Shown here in pieces: positions 24,146 to 33,523 of a stretch of 52,807 nucleotides of DNA; position 1 is the stretch's first letter; each line of letters begins with the position of its first letter. Source of the stretch: an uncultured Alphaproteobacteria bacterium (GTDB lineage Bacteria; Pseudomonadota; Alphaproteobacteria; Rhizobiales; JACESI01); NCBI GenBank assembly GCA_938034375.1, contig CALHLB010000044.1, positions 1-52,807 of the forward strand, read 5' to 3'. Position numbers and translations under genes: made by a program. The notes below the pieces were generated by a model that made no database searches, had not been told where the DNA came from, and worked only from the letters and a program-made list of their open reading frames with translations.

Positions 24146-27028
24146 TAAATCATTCTCTAGATTTTCTTCAAAAATTAATCGGACACTTTTGAAGCTATTT
24201 TCTAAAATATTTTCCAAATTTTCTTTATTTTTGATATTAAAATTGGAACATAAAAATGCTACTAAATCTTCTGGAATTTTTTCAATAGCAATATTTTTTT
24301 CAAAACATAAACGGAAGATCTGTATTAAACTACTATATAAGTGCCAAGCATTTGATAAATTTTCGAAATCATCTTCAGGTAAGAGACCCTGCTTAGAAAG
24401 CTCTTGCAAAGCTTCAACTGAGTTTGATTTTAATATAGAAGGCACCTTATTGGCATAAATTAATTGCAACGATTGGATAAAAAATTCCAAATCAACAAGA
24501 CCACCTTTTCCTGTTTTAATATCGAGCCTTTTACTATTATTTTTAGTTTCATGCATAAGCGTGTTCATATCAATAATATCTTTTTTTATTCTTTTTATAT
24601 CACGCTTCCTAGTTAAAACATTTTTGATAACTGCATTAATTGCTTCATTCAACCCGTGGCTGCACCCAATTACGCGCGCTCTGGTTAAGGCCATATGTTC
24701 CCAGGTCCAAGCATTTTCTTTTTGATATTTTTCAAATGAACGAAAATTTGTTGCAAGTGGGCCAGCTCTACCTGATGGTCGCAGACGCATATCAACACAA
24801 TAAGCAACACCGTTGCCAGTTGGTGCTGAAAGCGCAGCTATAAAACGTTGGGTTAATCTGGAATAATATTGTGTTATTTCAAGCGGTTTATCACCTTGAG
24901 AAAATGAAACATCGCCAGGTGCATCATAAATTAAAATAATATCAACATCAGAAGTTGGAGACATTTCACGTCCGCCAAGTTTTCCCATGGCAAGAATGGC
25001 AATTTGCGCGCCTTCAATCACGCCATGATTTTTTTCCATTTCCTCACATACCGCATCAAGCAACATTTCCAAGACACAATCTGCTAGATCACTATATAAT
25101 TGCTGACTTTCATGCATTGTAATTGTCTTTGAAAGCAATCTCGTCCCAATTAAAAATTGCTGCTCTTGAGTAAAAATTCGAGTCCTTTCCAGTATTTCTT
25201 GATAATCCATTGCCTGGCCAATAAAGCTCTCTAGAGTTCTTATAAGTTGTTGTCTATCTGGCAAACAATTGAAAAATGCAGGCTCCAACAAAGCATCAAA
25301 TATGTGAGGATAACGGGCAATCGTCTTAGAAAGACGTGGCGCACTTCCCATTAAACGGGCTAAAAGATCGAGCAAATGCTCATTTGCCCCAAGTAAAGAA
25401 AATAACTGGATACCCGCTGGTAAACTTTTCAAAAATTCATCAAATGCAAAAAGAGCTTGATCTGGATTAACGGTTTTGCCGAGTGATTCAAGAAGTTTTG
25501 GTCTCATTTTTGTTAAATTTTTCTGTGTTTTTTGTGTTCTAAGGGCACGATAACGCCCTTTTTCCCACCCTTTTATTATTTTATAAATCTGTTCAGTATT
25601 CTCAAAACCAAGTTCTGATAATGTTAAATACGTATCTGGACTTAGCTCTTCCAATTGAAAATTCAACACATCATTTTCACTGTTTTCATCTTGAAATAAT
25701 GCATCATAATGTTTAGAGACACTTTGAAAAACGCTCTTAAGATCTTCTTCAAATTCTTGAACATTATCATAACCCATAAGACATGAGATAGATGCAAACC
25801 CTTCCTCATCTTCTGGCAAAATATGGGTTTGTTCATCGTGACGCATTTGAATACGATGTTCTAGATTTCGAGCAAAAACATAATGTTTCTGCAATTCTCG
25901 CGCGACTTTTTTATCAACCCAACCATTATCTGACAAGAGTTCAAGCATAGTGACTGTTTGTCTGGCTCGTAAAAGTGGGTTACGCCCACCTGAAATCAAT
26001 TGTTGAGTTTGAACGAAAAATTCTATCTCCCGAATACCGCCACGCCCAAGCTTAACATTATGACCTTTTAACGCAATTTTACCGTGACCTTTATGCTGAT
26101 GTATTTTACTTTTCATAGATTGAACATCAGCAATGGTGGCAAAATCCATATATTTACGCCAAATAAAGGGAGATAATTCTTTTAAAAACTGTTCTGCAGC
26201 TTTATAATCACAAGCTACAGGTCGCGCTTTTATAAATGCAGCTCTTTCCCAGTTTTGGCCTAAGCTTTCATAATAATGAAGAGCTGCGTCTGTTGAAATG
26301 GCAATAGCAGTTGCTCCAGGATCTGGCCTTAAACGCAAATCAGTCCTGAAAACATATCCATCTTCTGTTCTTTCTTGCATAATTTTTATAATACGTTTTA
26401 CAATACGAACCATTGCTGGTTGTATTTCATAAACATCTGTTGTGGTTATTTTTTGAGGTTCATAAAAAGCAATTAAATCAATATCACTTGAGTAATTAAG
26501 TTCATCTGCACCATGTTTTCCCATTGCAAGTAGAATTAAGCCGCTATTAGTTTCAGGGTTTTCATGGGGGAAAGTAATTTTTCTTCGTTCATTTTCAGCA
26601 CATAAAGAAAAACGCGTTGCCGCTAATAAAGCATTATCTGCAAAGTTGGATAATGCTTTTGTCACCTGATCACATTTCCAAACTCCTCCAAGATCACAAA
26701 GAGCTATAAGCAAGGCAATCTTGTTTTTTAACTGCCGCAAATGGCACATAAGCCTGCTTATATTTTCACAACTATCAGCTGCATTTCTTGTTTCTATAAG
26801 AATATTATGTAGTGTATCTTCTGGTTTTTCTTGTAAAATATCATTCAAAAATGCAGCATTCTTTACCATTATATCACGTAAATAAGGTGCGTTAACAATG
26901 ACCGTTTTTAAAAATAAATATACAGTTTCATTGGTATCAATCGTTAAGGCATCATCTAATATTGCATCAGCCTGTAAATCATAGGTTTTTGGTAACGATT
27001 TAATACGATTTTTTAGTGTCCCAACCAT
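24098..27028 (-). CDS. glnE: Bifunctional glutamine synthetase adenylyltransferase / deadenylase
   Basis: A 976-residue regulator of glutamine synthetase, responding to PII. Two nucleotidyltransferase domains are seen: GKHGADELNYSSDIDLI (about residue 169) in the N-terminal deadenylase half and GKLGGREMSPTSDVDIILI (about residue 679) in the C-terminal adenylylase half; RLRPDPGATA and RLRPSGRAGPLATNF mark each active site. Length is normal for the family. It begins 19 bp after the kinase gene, in the long minus-strand run headed by degP. The frame is notably AT-rich for a core gene. Its 3' end lies inside the convergent kinase gene. Confidence 0.96.
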   Translation of the reverse strand: MVGTLKNRIKSLPKTYDLQADAILDDALTIDTNETVYLFLKTVIVNAPYLRDIMVKNAAFLNDILQEKPEDTLHNILIETRNAADSCENISRLMCHLRQLKNKIALLIALCDLGGVWKCDQVTKALSNFADNALLAATRFSLCAENERRKITFPHENPETNSGLILLAMGKHGADELNYSSDIDLIAFYEPQKITTTDVYEIQPAMVRIVKRIIKIMQERTEDGYVFRTDLRLRPDPGATAIAISTDAALHYYESLGQNWERAAFIKARPVACDYKAAEQFLKELSPFIWRKYMDFATIADVQSMKSKIHQHKGHGKIALKGHNVKLGRGGIREIEFFVQTQQLISGGRNPLLRARQTVTMLELLSDNGWVDKKVARELQKHYVFARNLEHRIQMRHDEQTHILPEDEEGFASISCLMGYDNVQEFEEDLKSVFQSVSKHYDALFQDENSENDVLNFQLEELSPDTYLTLSELGFENTEQIYKIIKGWEKGRYRALRTQKTQKNLTKMRPKLLESLGKTVNPDQALFAFDEFLKSLPAGIQLFSLLGANEHLLDLLARLMGSAPRLSKTIARYPHIFDALLEPAFFNCLPDRQQLIRTLESFIGQAMDYQEILERTRIFTQEQQFLIGTRLLSKTITMHESQQLYSDLADCVLEMLLDAVCEEMEKNHGVIEGAQIAILAMGKLGGREMSPTSDVDIILIYDAPGDVSFSQGDKPLEITQYYSRLTQRFIAALSAPTGNGVAYCVDMRLRPSGRAGPLATNFRSFEKYQKENAWTWEHMALTRARVIGCSHGLNEAINAVIKNVLTRKRDIKRIKKDIIDMNTLMHETKNNSKRLDIKTGKGGLVDLEFFIQSLQLIYANKVPSILKSNSVEALQELSKQGLLPEDDFENLSNAWHLYSSLIQIFRLCFEKNIAIEKIPEDLVAFLCSNFNIKNKENLENILENSFKSVRLIFEENLENDLLYRYSYQNFGTFSIF

Positions 27029-27047
27029 TTTTAAAAACCCTTACCCA

Positions 27048-28448
27048 TTAATTTGGTAAGGAGAATGTTACAACAAGTCCTGGTTTATTGTCATCAAAGT
27101 TTAAGGAACCACCATGTAATTTTGCAACGGCATTAACAAGACTTAAGCCTAAACCACTACCTTTTTGTTGACGGCTAGGTTCAAGACGAGCAAAACGTTT
27201 TATGACTTTTTTATATTCATTTTTTGAAATACCAGGGCCGTTATCACTCACAATGAGTTCGGTTTTCTTATCATCTCTTTTGAGAGCTATTTTTATACAC
27301 GACACTTCAGCATCACTTGATATACCATATTTAATGGCATTATCTAAAATATTGGCCAAAGCCTGACTGATTAATTCTCGATTACCTTGTATTAGTAACT
27401 CTTCAGGCGGAAGAAGAGTTTGAAAGCTGAAACCAGCCTCTTCTACTAAAGGCTCATAAAGTTCTGATATATCCTTTACTAGTTGAGAAATGCCAATTTC
27501 ACTGGTATCAAATGCTTTCCCTCCAGCTTCAAGATGTGCAATTTGCAATAATGCATCAAAAGTTCTGATTAAATAATCGCATTCCAGTATGGTATTTTCC
27601 AAAGCATCTCGCAAATCGTCTCTTTTTGCATCTGGTCGACTTAAAACCAGATCTACCTTATTTCGCATTCTGCTAAGAGGGGTTTTTAGATCGTGTGCAA
27701 TATTATCTGAAACATCTTTTAAGCCAGCCATTAATGCCTCTATGCGATTAAGCATCTGATTGAGATTAATGGCTAAACGATCGAATTCATCGCCGGACCC
27801 TTCAACGTTCAATCTTTCTGATAGGTTGCCGGAAACAATTTTTAGGCTGGTTTTCGAGATATCATCAATACGGTATAAAACACGCCTACCAACCAAATAC
27901 CAGCTTAAAAAACTCAAAACAACAAGCGCAATAAAGGTGATGGTTATAAAGCCTGAAATCAGACGTTTAAACTCCTCACGCTCTTCAACATCACGCCCGA
28001 TAACGAGATAAAAGCTATTATTCAAATCAAAAATACGTACCATAGCCAGTTTACTTTCAACCACACCAGAAGGTGATGCCTGGTCGTAAAAAAGGGGATG
28101 TACTTTTTTTCTATCACGACTTAAAAAATCTGGCGGTAAAGTTCTTATATTACCTGTTAAACCGCGCCCTTGATGGTTCATAACTAATAAAGCGGGTGCG
28201 CCGGGTTGCTGGCTACGGTTTTGAACATGTTCTAAAAGTCCGCGCGCGCCGCGCTCATTATAATGCAATCGCAGGCCAGCAATTTCATTTTCAATTGTTT
28301 CATCAAGCTGGTTTTGAAGACGATAAGAAGCACTGTAGGAAAAATAGGCAATGATTGCCAATGAAAGGGCAATAAAGACAGTCATATAAAGGATGGTTAA
28401 TCTAAACGCCGTTGTTTTCAAAAAAATAGGTAGATGTATTTTTATCAC
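27048..28448 (-). CDS. Sensor histidine kinase of the degP-linked pair (TcrS-like)
   Basis: A 466-residue classical membrane kinase: helix at about 14-36, a periplasmic sensor of about 130 residues, helix at about 167-188, a HAMP domain (about 189-242), phosphoacceptor H252 in DNIAHDLKTPLSRMRN, and an ATPase domain with ILDNAIKYG, SDNGPGIS and GSGLGLSLV. The GTG start directly abuts the TAG of the response regulator, so translation is coupled. In rhizobial genomes a kinase/regulator pair sits between degP and glnE, as here (RegX/TcrS in some annotations). Probably an envelope stress sensor; inferred from the degP linkage. Confidence 0.9.
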   Translation of the reverse strand: MIKIHLPIFLKTTAFRLTILYMTVFIALSLAIIAYFSYSASYRLQNQLDETIENEIAGLRLHYNERGARGLLEHVQNRSQQPGAPALLVMNHQGRGLTGNIRTLPPDFLSRDRKKVHPLFYDQASPSGVVESKLAMVRIFDLNNSFYLVIGRDVEEREEFKRLISGFITITFIALVVLSFLSWYLVGRRVLYRIDDISKTSLKIVSGNLSERLNVEGSGDEFDRLAINLNQMLNRIEALMAGLKDVSDNIAHDLKTPLSRMRNKVDLVLSRPDAKRDDLRDALENTILECDYLIRTFDALLQIAHLEAGGKAFDTSEIGISQLVKDISELYEPLVEEAGFSFQTLLPPEELLIQGNRELISQALANILDNAIKYGISSDAEVSCIKIALKRDDKKTELIVSDNGPGISKNEYKKVIKRFARLEPSRQQKGSGLGLSLVNAVAKLHGGSLNFDDNKPGLVVTFSLPN

Positions 28449-29141
28449 CTAACCCTCACCCTGGCTTTCATCACGTAAAACATAACCTGCCCCACGAATT
28501 GTATGCAAAAGCTGAACATCAAAACCCTTATCTATTTTTGATCGCAACCTGGAAATATGCACATCAATTACATTGGTTTGTGGATCAAAATGATAATCCC
28601 AAACATTTTCCAATAACATGGTGCGTGTAACAACTTGCCCTTTATTACGCATAAAATATTCGAGTAGTCGAAACTCTCTCGGTTGAAGGGAAATGGATTT
28701 TCCTGATCGAATAACAGTATGAGAAAGACGGTTAAGCTCCAAGTCGACAAGTTTTAAAATTGTCGTATCGTCATTATTTTTGTTATTCCGTTTTGACAGA
28801 ACCTCAATACGAGCCAGTAATTCTGAAAAGGCAAAGGGCTTAGCAAGATAATCATCTCCGCCAGAACGCAAACCTTCCACTTTATCATCAACCTCACCAA
28901 GAGCTGAAAGAATAAGAGCAGGTATATTATTTTTCTCTGCCCTTAAGCTTGAAATAATTGAAAGTCCATCGCGTTTTGGTAACATTCGGTCAATTACCAT
29001 AACATCATAAACACCGTCATCGGCCAGAAAATACCCCTCTTCTCCATCACTTGCATGGTGAACAAGATGACCAGCTTCATTAAAAGCTTTGGTTAAATAA
29101 GAAGCCGCTTCACTATCATCTTCAATAAGTAAAATACGCAT
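28449..29141 (-). CDS. OmpR/PhoB-family response regulator of the degP-linked pair (RegX-like)
   Basis: A 230-residue regulator: receiver domain (1-120) with acidic pocket EDD, phosphoacceptor D51 in MVIDRMLP, Thr replaced by Ser in LILSALG and Lys in YLAKPFAFSELL, followed by a winged-helix domain (about 128-225; SLQPREFRLLEYFMRNKGQVVTR ... VIDVHISRLRSKID ... LHTIRGAGYVLRD). It follows degP after a 55-bp gap containing a hairpin and precedes its partner kinase without a gap. Candidate binding repeats are found upstream of degP (30809-30851). Confidence 0.93.
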   Translation of the reverse strand: MRILLIEDDSEAASYLTKAFNEAGHLVHHASDGEEGYFLADDGVYDVMVIDRMLPKRDGLSIISSLRAEKNNIPALILSALGEVDDKVEGLRSGGDDYLAKPFAFSELLARIEVLSKRNNKNNDDTTILKLVDLELNRLSHTVIRSGKSISLQPREFRLLEYFMRNKGQVVTRTMLLENVWDYHFDPQTNVIDVHISRLRSKIDKGFDVQLLHTIRGAGYVLRDESQGEG

Positions 29142-29160
29142 GGTCTTTAGGCCGCCAAGA

Positions 29161-29189
29161 AACCAGCCCCATTATTATAGGGACTGGTT
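29161..29189 (-). terminator. Intercistronic hairpin between degP and the response regulator
   Basis: A 10-bp stem (29161-29170 with 29180-29189, one wobble) and 9-nt loop, directly after degP. Read on the minus strand it is followed by TTTCTTGG rather than a clear T-run, so partial termination or degP mRNA 3' stabilisation is more likely than a full stop. Confidence 0.5.
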
Positions 29190-29196
29190 AAAAAGC

Positions 29197-30726
29197 TTAA
29201 GTTTTTTTATTAAGGGGCATAGCAATAAAACGCGTTCCTCGTTGATTTTCAACGCGCAAAAGGACAGCCTTTTTATTGCTTTTTGTAGCCTCCTCCAAAA
29301 TCTTTTTTGCTTCAGAGGGAACTGAAACAGCTTTGCTATCAATTTCAGTAATTTTATCGCCATTTCGCAATCCCTTATCCCTTAAGGGGCTATCAGGATT
29401 TATCTTTGTTACAACTATGCTTTTTCCGTCTTCTGCTGGTTTTATTTCAAGTCCAAACTCATCCAAAAAAGTTGGTTGTTGCTGCACAATTGGCGCTTCA
29501 CGTAAACTGGCTTGACGTTGAGATTCCGGTAAAACTCCCAGTTTTACTGTAATAATTTCTGTTTTTCCTTGTCGAAAAATCGTCAAATCAACATCCGTAT
29601 CAGGTCTAAAAGAAGCAATCTTTCGAGAAAGTTCTTTAGGTCCAGAAATCTTTTCACCATTAACAGCTACAATTGCATCTCCTGATTTAACTCCAGCTTT
29701 TGCTGCTGGTGTTTCGCTCTGGGTAGAGGCAACCAGCGCACCTTCGCTATCAGCAAGCCCTATACTATCAGCAATATCACGAGTTATAGGTTGAATTTGA
29801 ACACCAAGATAACCTCGCACAACTTTTCCTTTATCTCGTAGATCTTCAATAACGTTTTTTGCTGTTGCTGCAGGTATGGCAAAAGCAATACCGACATTTC
29901 CGCCTGATGGTGAAAAAATAGCTGTATTGATACCTATAACTTCACCATTCAAATTGAAGGCTGGCCCGCCAGAATTGCCTTTATTAACGGCCGCATCAAT
30001 TTGTAAAAAATCATCATAAGGACCAGCGCCAATATCACGCCCGCGCGCTGAAACTATACCTGCTGTTACAGTACCGCCTAAACCAAAAGGGTTACCGATA
30101 GCAACAACCCACTCTCCCACACGGCTGTCTTTATCGGCGAATTTTACATAGGTAAACTCCCCATCTTTTTTGGTTTTTAAAACAGCCAAATCGGTGCGAG
30201 AATCTTGTCCTATTAATTCAGCCTCAATTTCTGAACCATCATCTAAAACAACGGTAAAATCACTTCCACCATCAACAACATGACTATTTGTTACGATATA
30301 ACCATCTTCAGATATGAAAAAACCCGATCCCTGACCTGTCGCACGTTTTCTTTTATGGTGCTCTGGTCTACTTGGACTTTCCTGCTTACGTTCACCAAAT
30401 TCGCGGAAGAAGCGATTAAAAGGATGATCTTCTGGAAGGTCTCTAAAACCAGGCAAAAGATCAAAGGGGCTTGCTTGTCCGTTAAAATCAGCCACCTCAA
30501 CGCTTGATTTCACCCGAACACTGACAACAGCAGGCGTAACTTTTTCAACCACATCAGCGAAACCGATAACAATTGGCCCTTCAACAAAAACAGGATCAGC
30601 CATAACAAGGTTTGTGGATGATAAAAGGGTCTGACCACTTAGGCCAACAACAGCAATTAAGCCAAAAGCACCAAGCATCAAATTACGCATATGCTTTTTA
30701 ATGAAAGGCGTTGAGGATGAAGGCAT
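29197..30726 (-). CDS. degP: Do-family periplasmic serine protease/chaperone (DegP/HtrA)
   Basis: A 509-residue envelope quality-control protease. An N-terminal hydrophobic signal (about 14-37), a trypsin-like domain with catalytic H149 (IVTNSHVVDGG), D179 (DSRTDLAVLKT) and S252 (NKGNSGGPAFN), then PDZ1 (about 300-395, RGYLGVQIQP) and PDZ2 (about 415-505). The linker before the catalytic core is rich in charged residues (RPEHHKRKRATG), as in rhizobial DegP. Start ATG 30726 with a CGGAG site. It heads a minus-strand run degP - regulator - kinase - glnE. Confidence 0.96.
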   Translation of the reverse strand: MPSSSTPFIKKHMRNLMLGAFGLIAVVGLSGQTLLSSTNLVMADPVFVEGPIVIGFADVVEKVTPAVVSVRVKSSVEVADFNGQASPFDLLPGFRDLPEDHPFNRFFREFGERKQESPSRPEHHKRKRATGQGSGFFISEDGYIVTNSHVVDGGSDFTVVLDDGSEIEAELIGQDSRTDLAVLKTKKDGEFTYVKFADKDSRVGEWVVAIGNPFGLGGTVTAGIVSARGRDIGAGPYDDFLQIDAAVNKGNSGGPAFNLNGEVIGINTAIFSPSGGNVGIAFAIPAATAKNVIEDLRDKGKVVRGYLGVQIQPITRDIADSIGLADSEGALVASTQSETPAAKAGVKSGDAIVAVNGEKISGPKELSRKIASFRPDTDVDLTIFRQGKTEIITVKLGVLPESQRQASLREAPIVQQQPTFLDEFGLEIKPAEDGKSIVVTKINPDSPLRDKGLRNGDKITEIDSKAVSVPSEAKKILEEATKSNKKAVLLRVENQRGTRFIAMPLNKKT

Positions 30727-30808
30727 TTATTAAACTCCGTTTTCCAGATTGTGTTTTGTTGATATAAAGAGTGACATAATTTTCACAGCGAAAATAAGGG
30801 ATCTAACC

Positions 30809-30851
30809 TTACAAATTCCTTTCGGGAATATTACAAATTGGTAATGTTCCC
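30809..30851. promoter_or_regulatory. Candidate response-regulator site upstream of degP
   Basis: TTACAAATT occurs at 30809 and again at 30831, exactly 22 bp (two helical turns) apart, and the second copy lies within an 11-bp imperfect inverted repeat GGGAATATTAC / GTAATGTTCCC (30824-30834 with 30841-30851). Direct repeats in 11-bp phase are typical of PhoB/OmpR-type regulators. The site lies 83-125 bp before the degP start. Confidence 0.5.
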
Positions 30852-30864
30852 ATAATTTAATGAA

Positions 30865-32100
30865 TTACTGCTTTTTCAAGCCTACTCTTGTTGCCACACT
30901 GTTTCTATTTTCAAGTGTTTTATGAACGGGACACTTATCAGCTATTTCCAACACCTTATTTTGCAACACTTCATCTAAATCGCTTTCAATATAAATAATC
31001 CGTTCAAAATGATCAATTTTGCCACCATTTTTCCGCACATCCTGCAAGCAGTCTTGGCAGTCCTTTGCGTAAATTTTATTATGATTCACTTCAACGCTGA
31101 TACGCCCCAAGTCAATTTTCTTAAATGTTGCATACATTCGTAAAGTCATGGATGTGCAAGCAGCTAAAGAAATTGCCAAAAAATCATAAGGACCTGGCCC
31201 ACTATCAAGGCCGCCAAGTTGAACAGGTTCATCTGCAAAAATATGGTGTTTACCAGAAAAAGCTAAATTTTGAAATTTACCCTGTCCCGTTTCTTTGACA
31301 ACAACGCCTTTTTGTTCTGCTATGCTCTTATCCATATTATTGTCAACAAAGCGCATAACCCATGCAGAAATCGTTTTGGCAACATAAATGGCATCATCTG
31401 AATTTGTTAAAAGGTGGTCTGCCTTATCAAGTGATATGAAACTTTTAGGATGTTTGGCAGCAACAAAAATATTTCCTGCATTCTCAATCCCCACAACATC
31501 ATCAATCGGTGAGTGCATAATCATGAGTGCTTTGTTCATAACTTTAGCACCGTCAATAACAGAACTTTTTTCCAGGTCATCTATAAATTGTTTTTTAATT
31601 TTGAAAGATCTGCCTGTCAGCTGGACATCGACCTCCCCTTTTTGTTTTATATCATCAATATGCGCTTCAAAATTATTTAATACATGCTTAACATCGGAAG
31701 GGGCGCCAATTGTTACAACAGCCTCCGCTTCGGGTATTTTATGAGCAGCACTTAGAACAGCTGCGCCACCAAGTGAATGACCAATTAAAATAGCTGGCGC
31801 TTGATAAGAAGCGCGCATAAAAGCAACTGCTTGTAATAAATCTTCAATATTAGAAGAAAAATTTGTATTTGCAAATTCCCCTTGGCTTGATCCTAACCCT
31901 GTAAAATCAAACCTTAAAACAGCAATGCCCTGATTCGACAATTCTGACGCGATATGTTTAGCCGCGAAAATATCTTTGGAACAAGTGAAGCAATGGGCAA
32001 AAAGCGCATAAGCACGAACAGGACCTATTGGCAAGTCCATCCTGCCTGCAAGATTATGGCCCATAGAACCTTGAAACATTACTTTTACCGGTTTGACCAT
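30865..32100 (-). CDS. Alpha/beta hydrolase - OsmC fusion protein
   Basis: A 411-residue protein. Residues 1-255 form an alpha/beta hydrolase with nucleophile S109 in LIGHSLGGAA, acid D200 or D201 (MHSPIDDVVG) and H229 (DKADHLL). Residues 265-405 form an OsmC-type domain with both redox cysteines, C315 in AACTSMTLRMYA and C390 in CPVHKTLENR. This fusion is a known family; the OsmC half suggests organic hydroperoxide reduction, and the hydrolase half may act on lipid esters. ATG 32100 has GGAGAG 3 bp upstream and is preferred over the frame start at 32148. It precedes degP on the same strand. Confidence 0.9.
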   Translation of the reverse strand: MVKPVKVMFQGSMGHNLAGRMDLPIGPVRAYALFAHCFTCSKDIFAAKHIASELSNQGIAVLRFDFTGLGSSQGEFANTNFSSNIEDLLQAVAFMRASYQAPAILIGHSLGGAAVLSAAHKIPEAEAVVTIGAPSDVKHVLNNFEAHIDDIKQKGEVDVQLTGRSFKIKKQFIDDLEKSSVIDGAKVMNKALMIMHSPIDDVVGIENAGNIFVAAKHPKSFISLDKADHLLTNSDDAIYVAKTISAWVMRFVDNNMDKSIAEQKGVVVKETGQGKFQNLAFSGKHHIFADEPVQLGGLDSGPGPYDFLAISLAACTSMTLRMYATFKKIDLGRISVEVNHNKIYAKDCQDCLQDVRKNGGKIDHFERIIYIESDLDEVLQNKVLEIADKCPVHKTLENRNSVATRVGLKKQ

Positions 32101-32167
32101 TTTCTCTCCAGTTTCGAGTTGAGAAGATATAATTATTGAGCGCCTCAAAGAGGTTTCGTCGAATTGC

Positions 32168-33523
32168 TTACTTCTGAAATATTGGGAATTTAAGCATTAC
32201 TTTTAATCCCCCCGAATCAGAGCGCGACATAATAAACTCACCATCATAAGCTTGCATCAAATCTCGCACAATGGAAAGGCCTAAACCGGAACCAGGCTTT
32301 TGCTCATCAAGCCGTTCCCCCCTTTTTATCGCCTTTTGTTGTTCACTCTTTGAAAGTCCAGGCCCATCATCTTCAATATCAAAAATCAGATAATCATTTT
32401 CAGATTTTCCGCTAATGAAAACTTTTTCATTAGCCCATTTACAAGCATTGTCCATCAAGTTACCAAGCACCTGCTCAAGGTCTTGTTTTTCACCTGAAAA
32501 ACGCGTTTCTGCATCTATATTGATTGTAAGCTGAATATTCTTATCACGATAAATTTTAGACATGGCACGTCCCAGACCCTCAATAATTGGACGAACAGGA
32601 TAAGCAGTGCTTAAAACGCCCGATCGCGCAATAATCTGCGCTCTATCAAGATGGTAGTTAACCTGTCTTTGCATCGCATTTGTTTGTTCTATAATTTTCT
32701 GCGAAAGCGGAGTTTTATAGTCAGAGGCTTCATTCTTTAAAACACTAATAGGTGTTTTTAAAGCATGAGCCAAATTACCGACATGGGTTCTGGCGCGTTC
32801 AACCACTTTTTTATTAAAAATGATTAAAGCGTTTAATTCTCCTACAAGAGGCTCAACCTCTTTTGGAAAACTACCTTTCAAGTCATCAGAGCGCCCTTCA
32901 CGTATATCATTAAGACCTTTAACAATATGCGTTAAAGGGCGCAAACCCCACTTGACCTGTGCAAATGTCGAAAGTGCTAAAATCAATCCTAATGCTGCTA
33001 AAGTTAAAAACACCCTTTGACGAAACTGAGCAACATTTTGTTCAATATCACTTGCATTACCGGCAACACTGATAACAACCGGGTCTTCCCCTTCCATACT
33101 GATGTCGCGCGCTACGATACGTAGTGTATATCCTCCCGGCCCTTTGGCATAAAATGACGCAATGCCCAGTTCATCAACTTGACGCTTAGAAAGATCTACT
33201 TCCGGCAATGTTTCTGCAAAAAGAGAGCGTGAAGCGGCCACAAGTTCGCCTGTATTTTTGGAAACTTGCCAATACCAACCTGATAAAACCAAATCAAAAT
33301 TAGGTTCTGTTAATGTTGGTGGCACCATACGCATGGGATCTTCTGCTTCTGCTTGTGCTGCGACAAGAATTTTCAGATAAACATTCAAGCGTTCATCAAA
33401 GCTTCGTTCTACGCTTTGTTTATACAGGTTTGATAGAAGAAAACCGGTAATAACAAGCCCGAAAATGCTCCACATAATTGAAGAAAACAAAAGCCTTAGG
33501 GCTAAAGAATTAAAGCGTATCAT
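32168..33523 (-). CDS. feuQ: FeuQ-like sensor histidine kinase
   Basis: A 451-residue kinase of the PhoQ-like group: helix at about 12-32, a periplasmic sensor of about 130 residues, helix at about 168-190, HAMP, phosphoacceptor H253 in NLAHALKTPISVLKNEASDY, and ATPase motifs LMDNACKWA, EDDGPGLS and GSGLGLSIVRDL. Its start overlaps the end of feuP by 14 bp. In Sinorhizobium and relatives FeuPQ controls export of periplasmic cyclic glucans; transfer of that role here is by homology only. Its stop is 67 bp before the hydrolase-OsmC start. Confidence 0.85.
   Translation of the reverse strand: MIRFNSLALRLLFSSIMWSIFGLVITGFLLSNLYKQSVERSFDERLNVYLKILVAAQAEAEDPMRMVPPTLTEPNFDLVLSGWYWQVSKNTGELVAASRSLFAETLPEVDLSKRQVDELGIASFYAKGPGGYTLRIVARDISMEGEDPVVISVAGNASDIEQNVAQFRQRVFLTLAALGLILALSTFAQVKWGLRPLTHIVKGLNDIREGRSDDLKGSFPKEVEPLVGELNALIIFNKKVVERARTHVGNLAHALKTPISVLKNEASDYKTPLSQKIIEQTNAMQRQVNYHLDRAQIIARSGVLSTAYPVRPIIEGLGRAMSKIYRDKNIQLTINIDAETRFSGEKQDLEQVLGNLMDNACKWANEKVFISGKSENDYLIFDIEDDGPGLSKSEQQKAIKRGERLDEQKPGSGLGLSIVRDLMQAYDGEFIMSRSDSGGLKVMLKFPIFQK

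Noticed and set aside
30865-32100. Alpha/beta hydrolase-OsmC fusion as a novel fusion
   Set aside because: This two-domain architecture is already a known bacterial family; both active sites look intact and nothing is unusual.
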